The position numbers and the translations under genes were made by a program. From Pseudomonadota bacterium (lineage in GTDB: Bacteria; Pseudomonadota; Alphaproteobacteria; Sphingomonadales; Sphingomonadaceae): a stretch of 6,188 bases of DNA. Below the pieces are notes generated by a model. That model did not search any database. It had not been told where the DNA came from and saw only the letters and a list, made by a program, of their open reading frames with translations. Positions 1 to 4,975 of this stretch are shown here, piece by piece; position 1 is the stretch's first letter; every line of letters starts with the position of its first letter. Location of the stretch: assembly GCA_023418595.1 (NCBI GenBank), contig JAEZZI010000029.1:1-6188 (forward strand), written 5' to 3'.

Positions 1-1107
1 GCGCTCGGCATCATGCCTTACATTTCGGCGTCGATCATCATGCAATTGATGTCGGTAGTATCGCCGCAACTGGAAGCGTTGAAGAAGGAAGGCGAGGCTG
101 GCAGGCGCAAGATCACCCAGTACACCCGTTATGGAACGCTGGTGCTTGCAACGTTCCAGGCACTGGGGATCGCGGTCGCGTTGGAGTCGCAAGCCGGCTT
201 AGTGATTGAGCCCGGTCTTGCATTCCGGTTCACGACAGTTGTGACGCTGGTAACGGGCACCATGTTCTTGATGTGGCTGGGTGAGCAGATTACCGAACGC
301 GGTTTAGGCAACGGTATTTCGATCATCATCTTTGCAGGTATTGCAGCGGGTTTGCCAAGCGCGGTGGGTGGACTCTTTGAACTGGTGCGTACCGGGTCGA
401 TGAACGCATTATCTGCGATCCTGATCTGTGTGATCGTTGCGGCTGTCACTTTCCTCGTGGTGTTTATCGAGCGTGGGCAGCGCAAGATTTTGGTGAACTA
501 CGCGAAACGCCAGGTTGGTAACAAGATCTACGGCGGCCAGAGCAGTCATCTGCCGCTGAAGCTGAATATGGCCGGCGTGATTCCGCCTATTTTTGCATCG
601 TCGATCATTTTGTTCCCGGCGACGATCACCAGCTGGTTTACGTCGGGCGATACCAATAATGGATTTGTGCGCTTCCTGAAGGACTTGGCAGCATCGCTCG
701 CACCCGGTGAGCCGATTCATGCCCTGTTGTATGCAGTTGCGATTGTGTTCTTTTGCTTTTTCTATACCGCATTGGTATTTAACAGCAAGGAAACGGCCGA
801 CAATCTGAAGAAGAGTGGGGCCTTTGTTCCTGGTATCCGTCCCGGAGAACAGACTGCACGCTACATCGACAAGATTCTGATGCGTCTGACCCTTGCCGGT
901 GCTGTATACATTACGTTGGTATGCTTGCTACCCGAGTTTTTGATCGCACGTTGGAAGGTACCGTTCTATTTCGGTGGCACGTCTCTTCTGATTATTGTTG
1001 TGGTCACGATGGACTTCATGGCCCAGGTACAGAACTATGTAATGTCGCAGCAATACGAATCGTTGCTCCGTAAAGCGAATTTCAAGGGTGGCATTCCGAT
1101 GCGCTAA
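1..1107 (+). CDS. secY: Protein translocase subunit SecY (5' partial)
   Basis: SecY is the channel-forming inner-membrane subunit of the SecYEG translocon, which exports unfolded preproteins and inserts membrane proteins. The reading frame is open from base 1, so the gene begins off the left edge. The 368 visible residues align by eye with E. coli SecY from about residue 79 to its C-terminus, starting inside TM2 (ALGIMPYISASI). Hallmarks in order are the KKEGEAGRRKITQYTRYGT loop, MFLMWLGEQITERGLGNGIS, the VFIERGQRKI and NYAKRQ cytoplasmic stretch, NMAGVIPPIFASSIILFPA, and the C5 loop PGIRPGEQTARYIDK. That last loop carries the arginine equivalent to E. coli Arg357, which is needed for SecA-driven export. 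About nine of the ten membrane segments are present. The stop lies in the loop of a hairpin, and infA follows 34 nt later. Nothing suggests decay. Confidence 0.98.
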   Translation, partial: ALGIMPYISASIIMQLMSVVSPQLEALKKEGEAGRRKITQYTRYGTLVLATFQALGIAVALESQAGLVIEPGLAFRFTTVVTLVTGTMFLMWLGEQITERGLGNGISIIIFAGIAAGLPSAVGGLFELVRTGSMNALSAILICVIVAAVTFLVVFIERGQRKILVNYAKRQVGNKIYGGQSSHLPLKLNMAGVIPPIFASSIILFPATITSWFTSGDTNNGFVRFLKDLAASLAPGEPIHALLYAVAIVFFCFFYTALVFNSKETADNLKKSGAFVPGIRPGEQTARYIDKILMRLTLAGAVYITLVCLLPEFLIARWKVPFYFGGTSLLIIVVVTMDFMAQVQNYVMSQQYESLLRKANFKGGIPMR

Positions 1108-1118
1108 ATCGCATCGGA
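1095..1118 (+). promoter_or_regulatory. Perfect hairpin spanning the secY stop codon
   Basis: TCCGATGCG at 1095-1103 is exactly complementary to CGCATCGGA at 1110-1118. This gives a 9-bp stem (10 with a T-G wobble at 1094/1119) and a 6-nt loop, CTAAAT, that contains the secY TAA. No T-run follows, so it is not a classical intrinsic terminator. It could protect mRNA 3' ends, pause polymerase, or affect termination and reinitiation between secY and infA. The function is inferred; the pairing is seen directly. Confidence 0.6.
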
Positions 1119-1141
1119 GACCCAGAAAACGAGCAGAGCAA

Positions 1142-1360
1142 ATGGCAAAAGACGACGTAATTCAGATGCAAGGCGAGATTCTCGAGAATCTTCCGAATGC
1201 AACATTTCGAGTCAAGTTGGAAAACGGGCACGTAGTCCTAGGGCATATCTCGGGGAAGATGCGAATGAACTATATTCGTATCCTGCCGGGCGATAAAGTG
1301 ACCGTGGAACTGACCCCTTATGATTTGAGCCGGGCACGAATTGTGTTCCGTACAAAGTAA
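1142..1360 (+). CDS. infA: Translation initiation factor IF-1
   Basis: IF-1 binds the A site of the 30S subunit and helps IF-2 and IF-3 select the initiator tRNA and start codon. The 72-residue product has exactly the usual length and is a single OB-fold domain. It begins MAKDDVIQMQGEILENLPN and carries the family signatures FRVKLENGHVV, HISGKMRMNYIRI, and GDKVTVELTPYDLSRARIVFR. The start at 1142 gives the canonical MAK N-terminus. An upstream in-frame GTG at 1088 would add 18 non-homologous residues inside secY and is rejected. The Shine-Dalgarno is weak: only GAG-type matches around 1131-1138. The gene sits between secY and rpmJ, as in betaproteobacteria and many Gram-positives, whereas E. 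coli infA lies elsewhere. Some betaproteobacteria carry a second infA copy, which cannot be judged here. Confidence 0.97.
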   Translation: MAKDDVIQMQGEILENLPNATFRVKLENGHVVLGHISGKMRMNYIRILPGDKVTVELTPYDLSRARIVFRTK

Positions 1361-1396
1361 TTAAAGCAACCAGAAGCGGAAAGAAAGAGGGCAAAA

Positions 1397-1510
1397 ATGA
1401 AAGTGCTCGCATCAGTTAAGCGGATTTGCCGCAACTGCAAGATCATCAAGCGCAAAGGCGTTGTTCGCGTCATCTGCACCGAACCGCGTCATAAGCAGCG
1501 CCAAGGTTAA
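1397..1510 (+). CDS. rpmJ: 50S ribosomal protein L36 (bL36), zinc-binding type
   Basis: L36 is the smallest ribosomal protein and binds 23S rRNA near the peptidyl-transferase side of the 50S subunit. The 37-residue product starts MKVLASVKRICRNCKIIKRK and ends EPRHKQRQG, close to the usual 37-38 residues. The zinc-ribbon ligands are all present at Cys11, Cys14, Cys27 and His32, so this is the zinc-containing (C+) paralogue. The zinc-free form is used under zinc starvation where both exist. A good Shine-Dalgarno, AGAGGG at 1386-1391, lies 5 nt before the ATG. The gene follows infA by 36 nt and precedes rpsM by 27 nt, which is operon spacing. In E. coli rpmJ is the last gene of the spc operon, directly before rpsM. 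Confidence 0.96.
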   Translation: MKVLASVKRICRNCKIIKRKGVVRVICTEPRHKQRQG

Positions 1511-1514
1511 TTAA

Positions 1515-1536
1515 CGTTATTGATCGAGGAATAACG
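1515..1536 (+). promoter_or_regulatory. Hairpin presenting the rpsM Shine-Dalgarno in its loop
   Basis: CGTTATT (1515-1521) and AATAACG (1530-1536) are perfect complements separated by GATCGAGG. The GAGG of the ribosome-binding site is therefore in the 8-nt loop, and the rpsM ATG follows one base after the stem. The stem is AT-rich, so only moderately stable. In E. coli the mRNA just upstream of rpsM folds into the pseudoknot through which S4 represses the alpha operon. This hairpin occupies the equivalent place but does not visibly match that structure. A regulatory role is inferred. Confidence 0.45.
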
Positions 1537-1537
1537 A

Positions 1538-1903
1538 ATGGCACGTATTGCAGGGGTGAACATCCCCAATCACCAACACACCGTTATCGGCCTGACAGCG
1601 ATTTATGGCATCGGCCGTCCGCGCGCGCAACTTATCTGCGAGCAGACGGGGGTTTCGACGAACAAGAAAGTCAAGGATCTGGACGATAACGAGCTGGAAA
1701 AGCTGCGCGACGCGATTGGCAAGTTCATCGTCGAAGGCGACCTGCGTCGTGAAGTCTCGATGAACATCAAGCGCCTGATGGACCTGGGTTGTTACCGTGG
1801 TCTGCGTCACCGTAAAGGTCTGCCGGTACGCGGCCAACGTACGCGCACCAACGCACGCACCCGCAAGGGCCCGCGTAAAGCAGCGCAATCGCTCAAGAAA
1901 TAA
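1538..1903 (+). CDS. rpsM: 30S ribosomal protein S13 (uS13)
   Basis: S13 lies in the head of the 30S subunit, contacts the 50S subunit in bridges B1a/B1b, and has a C-terminal tail that touches P-site tRNA. The 121-residue product starts MARIAGVNIPNHQHTVIGLT. It has the helix-two-turn-helix core IYGIGRPRAQLIC (around residues 22-34), the central VEGDLRREVSMNIKRLMDLGCYRG, and the basic tail signature RGQRTRTNARTRKGPRK before a lysine-rich end. E. coli S13 is 118 residues, so the length is normal. A proline occupies the position after GIGR, where E. coli has threonine after GVGK. The Shine-Dalgarno GAGGAA at 1526-1531 supports the ATG. In E. coli this is the first gene of the alpha operon; here it follows rpmJ by only 27 nt. 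Confidence 0.98.
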   Translation: MARIAGVNIPNHQHTVIGLTAIYGIGRPRAQLICEQTGVSTNKKVKDLDDNELEKLRDAIGKFIVEGDLRREVSMNIKRLMDLGCYRGLRHRKGLPVRGQRTRTNARTRKGPRKAAQSLKK

Positions 1904-1945
1904 GCGCGCGCAGTTTGACTTGTAGTCGGATTCAAGGAAATTAAA

Positions 1946-2350
1946 ATGGCAAAAGCTCCGAACAACGCCGCCGCAGCACGCGCGCGCAAGAAAGTTAAAA
2001 AGAATGTTGCTGAAGGCGTCGCGCACGTTCACGCGTCCTTCAACAATACCATCATCACTATTACCGACCGTCAGGGCAATGCCTTGTCGTGGGCAACTTC
2101 CGGCGGTGCCGGCTTCAAGGGTTCGCGCAAGTCGACTCCGTTCGCGGCACAGGTCGCTGCTGAAGCGGCAGGTAAGGTAGCGGTCGAATATGGCGTAAAG
2201 AATCTCGAAGTGCGGATCAAGGGACCTGGTCCGGGCCGCGAATCGGCTGTCCGTGCGCTGAATAACCTGGGTATCAAGATTACGCAGATTCAGGATGTTA
2301 CGCCGGTGCCGCACAACGGCTGCCGCCCGCCGAAGCGCCGTCGCATCTAA
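1946..2350 (+). CDS. rpsK: 30S ribosomal protein S11 (uS11)
   Basis: S11 sits on the 30S platform, near the mRNA exit and the Shine-Dalgarno helix. The 134-residue product is slightly longer than the E. coli protein (129), owing to an alanine/lysine-rich N-terminal tail (MAKAPNNAAAARARKKVKKN). Core signatures are GVAHVHASFNNTIITITDRQGN, the SGGAGFKGSRKSTPFAAQ stretch, VRIKGPGPGRESAVRAL, and the C-terminal VTPVPHNGCRPPKRRRI. Asn124 of that PHNG motif aligns with E. coli Asn119, which is known to be converted to isoaspartate, so the same modification is plausible. The Shine-Dalgarno AAGGAA at 1934-1939 supports the ATG. The gene starts 42 nt after rpsM and is followed by an apparent intrinsic terminator. 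Confidence 0.98.
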   Translation: MAKAPNNAAAARARKKVKKNVAEGVAHVHASFNNTIITITDRQGNALSWATSGGAGFKGSRKSTPFAAQVAAEAAGKVAVEYGVKNLEVRIKGPGPGRESAVRALNNLGIKITQIQDVTPVPHNGCRPPKRRRI

Positions 2351-2379
2351 ATTCGGACCAGTAGTATCGTAGTAAGCTG

Positions 2380-2410
2380 CCCGCCAATGCCCTTGGCGGG
2401 TTTTGTTCTT
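2380..2410 (+). terminator. Intrinsic terminator-like hairpin between rpsK and rpsD
   Basis: CCCGCCAA (2380-2387) pairs exactly with TTGGCGGG (2393-2400) around a 5-nt loop, TGCCC. The hairpin is followed by TTTTGTTCTT. The 8-bp GC-rich stem and immediate T-rich tract fit a Rho-independent terminator. The tract is interrupted, and essential rpsD follows with no clear promoter, so partial termination (attenuation) is the most likely behaviour. That last point is inference. Confidence 0.75.
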
Positions 2411-2419
2411 AAGACCACC

Positions 2420-2481
2420 GTCTGATTACAACCTAGTCAGACTAGCGCCTGGCAAGCCGTTGAACGGTTTGTTCGGGGCGT
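2420..2481 (+). promoter_or_regulatory. Structured leader upstream of rpsD, possible autoregulatory site
   Basis: Two structures are visible between the terminator and the rpsD ribosome-binding site. The first is an inverted repeat, GTCTGA (2420-2425) with TCAGAC (2437-2442). The second is a long hairpin. CAAGCCGT (2453-2460) pairs with ACGGTTTG (2464-2471) across a TGA loop, with one G-T wobble. The stem is extended by two more wobbles and then by GCGCCT (2445-2450) with GGGCGT (2476-2481) past a 2-nt bulge. The structure ends about 11 nt before the Shine-Dalgarno. S4 is the classical autogenous repressor of the alpha operon, so this is a reasonable candidate S4 target. No similarity to a known S4 leader is claimed. 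Confidence 0.4.
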
Positions 2482-2490
2482 CATTCAATA

Positions 2491-2506
2491 AAAGGAAATT
2501 AACGTG
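2491..2506 (+). promoter_or_regulatory. rpsD ribosome-binding site with GTG start
   Basis: AAAGGAAA at 2491-2498 precedes GTG at 2504-2506 with suitable spacing, and no ATG nearby gives the conserved ARYIGPK N-terminus. A near-identical AAGGAAA-TAA type element precedes rpsK and rplQ, so this looks like a preferred translation start context in this cluster. Confidence 0.85.
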
Positions 2507-3127
2507 GCACGTTATATCGGACCCAAAGCCAAGCTTTCCCGCCGCGAAGGCACTGATCTTTTCCTGAAGAGCGCGCGTCGCTCGCTCGACTCCAAGTGCA
2601 AGCTGGATTCGAAGCCCGGCCAGCACGGCCGCACCTCGGGAGCGCGTACCTCCGACTATGGCAATCAGTTGCGCGAGAAGCAGAAGGTCAAGCGCATGTA
2701 CGGCATTCTCGAGCGTCAGTTCCGTCGCTATTTTGCCGAAGCTGATCGTCGTAAAGGCAATACTGGTGAAAACCTGCTGAAGCTGCTCGAATCGCGTCTG
2801 GACAACGTCGCATACCGTATGGGCTTTGGTTCGACTCGTGCTGAAGCGCGCCAATTGGTCAGCCACAAGGCATTTACGGTCAACGGTCAAGTCGTCAATA
2901 TCGCTTCCTATCAGGTGAAAGCGGGTGATTTGGTTGCCGTGCGCGAAAAGGCGAAGAAGCAGGCACGAATCATTGAGGCATTGTCGCTCGCTGAGCAAAG
3001 TGGCATGCCGTCCTGGGTGTCGGTTGATGCGAAGAAGATGGAAGGTACCTTCAAGTCGATGCCGGACCGTACGGAAATCGCGAACGACGTTAACGAATCC
3101 CTGATCGTCGAACTGTATTCCCGTTAA
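2504..3127 (+). CDS. rpsD: 30S ribosomal protein S4 (uS4), GTG start
   Basis: S4 is a primary 16S rRNA-binding protein that nucleates 30S assembly and takes part in decoding fidelity. In E. coli it also represses translation of the alpha operon. The 207-residue product reads (M)ARYIGPKAKLSRREGTDLF at the start, followed by PGQHG, SDYGNQLREKQKVKRMYG, and ERQFRRYFAEA. The S4 RNA-binding domain comes next, at about residues 98-160 (SRLDNVAYRMGFGSTRAEAR, then VNGQVVNIASYQV). The end is INE/VNE-type, ESLIVELYSR. Length matches the family (E. coli 206). The start is GTG: it alone gives the canonical N-terminus and follows AAAGGAAA (2491-2498). The 153-nt gap from rpsK contains a terminator-like hairpin and a structured leader; a second, stronger terminator follows the stop. 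Confidence 0.98.
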   Translation: MARYIGPKAKLSRREGTDLFLKSARRSLDSKCKLDSKPGQHGRTSGARTSDYGNQLREKQKVKRMYGILERQFRRYFAEADRRKGNTGENLLKLLESRLDNVAYRMGFGSTRAEARQLVSHKAFTVNGQVVNIASYQVKAGDLVAVREKAKKQARIIEALSLAEQSGMPSWVSVDAKKMEGTFKSMPDRTEIANDVNESLIVELYSR

Positions 3128-3138
3128 TGTTTCCCCTT

Positions 3139-3169
3139 CTGCCTCGTCACAATGACGAGGCAGTTTTTT
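3139..3169 (+). terminator. Strong intrinsic terminator between rpsD and rpoA
   Basis: CTGCCTCGTCA (3139-3149) and TGACGAGGCAG (3153-3163) form a perfect 11-bp stem with a 3-nt CAA loop. Six consecutive T residues follow (3164-3169). This is a textbook Rho-independent terminator, yet it stands only 56 nt before the essential rpoA. That implies a local promoter or controlled readthrough. Confidence 0.9.
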
Positions 3170-3197
3170 GTAATGCCATCAGCCTTATCGGTGTAAC
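3168..3197 (+). promoter_or_regulatory. Weak candidate promoter for rpoA
   Basis: TTGTAA (3168-3173) and TGTAAC (3192-3197) are separated by 18 nt. Each matches four of six sigma-70 consensus bases. The -35 would overlap the T-run of the preceding terminator, and the transcript would start about 20 nt before the rpoA ATG, just ahead of the Shine-Dalgarno. The match is weak; the main support is that a strong terminator lies directly upstream. Confidence 0.25.
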
Positions 3198-3225
3198 GAG
3201 CCGAGGGTATTGAAAAGGACATTTC

Positions 3226-4203
3226 ATGCAAAACAGTCTGTTGAAACCCCGTATTATCGAAGTCGAGGCACTTGGCGCCGGCCATGCCAAAGTTGTGATG
3301 GAGCCGTTTGAGCGCGGTTATGGCCATACGCTCGGCAACGCGCTGCGCCGTGTGCTGCTGTCGTCGATGGTCGGCTATGCGCCCACGGAAGTTACCATTG
3401 CCGGCGTGGTGCATGAATATTCCTCGCTGGACGGCGTGCAGGAAGACGTGGTCGATATGCTGCTGAATCTGAAGGGCGTGGTATTCAAGCTGCACAATCG
3501 CGATGAAGTCACGCTGAGTCTGAAAAAGGAAGGCGAAGGCGCGGTCCTGGCTTCCGATATCGATTTGCCGCACGACGTGGAGCTGATCAATCCGGATCAT
3601 GTAATTGCTCATCTTACCGCCGGTGGCAAGCTCGACATGCAGATCAAGGTCGAGAAGGGCCGCGGTTATGTGCCGGGGAATGTGCGCCGTCTGTCGGAGG
3701 ACGCAAACAAGACCATCGGTCGCATCATTCTGGATGCCTCGTTTTCACCGGTGCGGCGTGTGTCCTACGCGGTTGAATCGGCGCGCGTGGAACAGCGTAC
3801 GGACCTCGACAAGCTGGTCATGAATATCGAGACGAACGGTGTCATTTCTCCGGAAGAGGCGATTCGTCAGTCGGCACGTGTCCTGGTCGATCAACTGAAC
3901 GTGTTTGCCGCGCTGGAAGGCACTGAAGCCGCCGCCGAAGCGCCGTCGCGTGCGCCGTCGGTCGATCCGATCCTGCTGCGTCCGGTCGACGACCTCGAAC
4001 TTACCGTGCGTTCCGCGAACTGCCTCAAGGCCGAGAATATTTACTACATCGGCGATCTAATCCAGCGCAGCGAGAACGAACTGCTCAAGACCCCGAACCT
4101 GGGTCGCAAGTCGCTGAACGAGATCAAGGAAGTGCTGGCATCCCGTGGTCTGACCCTGGGTATGAAACTCGAAAACTGGCCGCCGGCTGGTCTGGAGAAA
4201 TAA
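3226..4203 (+). CDS. rpoA: DNA-directed RNA polymerase subunit alpha
   Basis: Alpha dimerises to start RNA polymerase assembly, and its C-terminal domain contacts UP elements and activators. The 325-residue product is close to E. coli alpha (329). The N-terminal domain (to about residue 230) includes the dimerisation region FERGYGHTLGNALRRVLLSS and the LDGVQEDVVDMLLNLKG segment. A flexible alanine/proline-containing linker (about 231-245) leads to the C-terminal domain. In it, Arg262 of LTVRSANCLKAENIYYIGDL aligns with the DNA-contacting Arg265 of E. coli, followed by TPNLGRKSLNEIKEVLASRG and the LENWPP end. The start is supported by AAAAGGA at 3213-3219, 6 nt before the ATG. The gene is separated from rpsD by a strong terminator and from rplQ by a 131-nt region with its own likely promoter. 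Confidence 0.99.
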   Translation: MQNSLLKPRIIEVEALGAGHAKVVMEPFERGYGHTLGNALRRVLLSSMVGYAPTEVTIAGVVHEYSSLDGVQEDVVDMLLNLKGVVFKLHNRDEVTLSLKKEGEGAVLASDIDLPHDVELINPDHVIAHLTAGGKLDMQIKVEKGRGYVPGNVRRLSEDANKTIGRIILDASFSPVRRVSYAVESARVEQRTDLDKLVMNIETNGVISPEEAIRQSARVLVDQLNVFAALEGTEAAAEAPSRAPSVDPILLRPVDDLELTVRSANCLKAENIYYIGDLIQRSENELLKTPNLGRKSLNEIKEVLASRGLTLGMKLENWPPAGLEK

Positions 4204-4206
4204 GTC

Positions 4207-4238
4207 TGTCGGGGGCTGCTATAATGTGGCCCCCGGCA
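4207..4238 (+). promoter_or_regulatory. Extended -10 promoter inside an inverted repeat, upstream of rplQ
   Basis: TGCTATAAT at 4217-4225 matches the extended -10 consensus TGnTATAAT perfectly. No convincing -35 lies at the normal distance, as is common for extended -10 promoters. The motif is enclosed by CGGGGGC (4210-4216) and GCCCCCG (4229-4235). With one wobble the pairing extends to 4207-4216 against 4229-4238. Transcription would start near 4232, giving a leader of about 100 nt before rplQ. The inverted repeat has no T-run after it, so it is not a good intrinsic terminator. The promoter call is inferred from sequence only. Confidence 0.6.
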
Positions 4239-4334
4239 AATATATGAATGCCGTAAAAATCACCGGCCCGCGACACATTACAGTGTGATCGATAGAAGAG
4301 CTGGATCTAAAACTGAAAACTGAAAGGAAATAAC

Positions 4335-4730
4335 ATGCGTCACCGTCACGGCCTCCGTAAACTGAATCGTACTTCGTCGCACCGTCTCGCGATGCTGCGC
4401 AACATGACCGTTTCCCTGCTGCGCCACGAAGCAATCAAGACCACGCTGCCGAAGGCGAAGGAACTTCGTCGCGTCGTTGAACCGATTCTCACCCTGAGCA
4501 AGACTGACAGCGTGGCGAACAAGCGCCTTGCGTTCAATCGCCTGCGCGATCGCGAAATCGTTGTCAAGCTGTTCTCCGAACTCGGCCCGCGCTATGCGAA
4601 CCGCAATGGTGGTTATCTGCGTATTCTGAAGATGGGTTTCCGCCAGGGCGACAATGCGCCGATGGCATTTGTCGAGCTGGTTGACCGTCCGGAAATCAGC
4701 GACGAAGCAGAAGTAGTAACTGCAGAATAA
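4335..4730 (+). CDS. rplQ: 50S ribosomal protein L17 (bL17)
   Basis: L17 binds 23S rRNA on the solvent side of the 50S subunit near the exit tunnel. The 131-residue product is close to the E. coli length (127). It opens MRHRHGLRKLNRTSSHRLAM, then has LRNMTVSLLRHEAIKTTLPKA and KELRRVVEPILTL. The NRNGGYLRILKMGFRQGDNA stretch and MAFVELVDRP follow, with a short acidic tail ending VVTAE. A Shine-Dalgarno, AAAGGA at 4323-4328, precedes the ATG. It is the last gene of the alpha operon, as in E. coli, and is followed at once by a strong terminator. The 131-nt upstream gap has a consensus extended -10 promoter and a duplicated AAAACTG heptamer (4309-4322) just before the ribosome-binding site. Confidence 0.98.
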   Translation: MRHRHGLRKLNRTSSHRLAMLRNMTVSLLRHEAIKTTLPKAKELRRVVEPILTLSKTDSVANKRLAFNRLRDREIVVKLFSELGPRYANRNGGYLRILKMGFRQGDNAPMAFVELVDRPEISDEAEVVTAE

Positions 4731-4757
4731 GCTTTCTAAGGCGATTATTCGCAGCAT

Positions 4758-4790
4758 AAAAAGCCAGGCAATGCCTGGCTTTTTGCTTTT
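4758..4790 (+). terminator. Intrinsic terminator ending the ribosomal protein cluster (bidirectional)
   Basis: AAAAAGCCAGGC (4758-4769) and GCCTGGCTTTTT (4773-4784) form a perfect 12-bp stem around AAT. A second T-run follows after a G (4786-4790). The A-run on the left and T-run on the right make it symmetrical, so it could stop transcription from either strand. It begins 27 nt after the rplQ stop. Confidence 0.93.
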
Positions 4791-4946
4791 TCAGATTGCG
4801 TGGCATGAGATGAAATGCAAAGCTGGAAGAGTGCAGCATTAAAAGCCGCTCTTATTGGAACAATTATTGCGGTGCTACGTTATTAAGTCGTGCTGGCGAC
4901 GCTCGCTTTAAGAGGCTGAGTGAACCGGGCGGTACGCAGGGCTACG

Positions 4947-4975
4947 CTGTCGGAAAGTGGTCTGCGGATTAAAAT
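4947..4975 (+). promoter_or_regulatory. Candidate promoter for cutA-dsbD
   Basis: TAAAAT (4970-4975) matches five of six -10 consensus bases. CTGTCG (4947-4952), at 17-nt spacing, is a poor -35. The start of transcription would fall near 4982, leaving a leader of about 16 nt. A promoter is expected in this 207-nt gap because a strong terminator precedes it. The rest of the gap holds only a weak hairpin (4827-4833 with 4847-4853) and nothing else recognisable. Confidence 0.35.

Noticed and set aside
1088..1141. GTG at 1088 as a longer infA start
   Set aside because: It overlaps secY and adds 18 basic residues not found in IF-1, whose length is 72 residues from the ATG at 1142.
1915..1944. TTGACT as a -35 for a promoter in front of rpsK
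   Set aside because: No adequate -10 at the right spacing, and the transcript would start at or beyond the rpsK Shine-Dalgarno.
1517..2314. Long open frame on the minus strand across rpsM and rpsK
   Set aside because: It lies entirely opposite two well-conserved ribosomal protein genes and has no recognisable domain; it is a shadow of their codon use.
2460..2489. TTGAAC/TTCAAT as an rpsD promoter
   Set aside because: Each hexamer matches only four consensus bases, and the start of transcription would fall on the Shine-Dalgarno; the bases are better explained by the leader hairpin.
2426..2998. 190-codon minus-strand open frame opposite rpsD
   Set aside because: It is antisense to a highly conserved gene, lacks a recognisable domain, and extends into the structured leader; a shadow frame.
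3124..3612. Minus-strand open frame opposite the rpoA start
   Set aside because: It crosses the rpsD-rpoA terminator and is antisense to the conserved alpha N-terminal domain; no family similarity seen.
4309..4322. Tandem AAAACTG heptamer before the rplQ ribosome-binding site
   Set aside because: Only two short copies; may be chance, so noted in the rplQ entry rather than called as a repeat.
4827..4853. Inverted repeat AAGAGTG/CGCTCTT after the rplQ terminator
   Set aside because: Seven pairs with one wobble, a 13-nt loop and no T-run; too weak to distinguish from chance.
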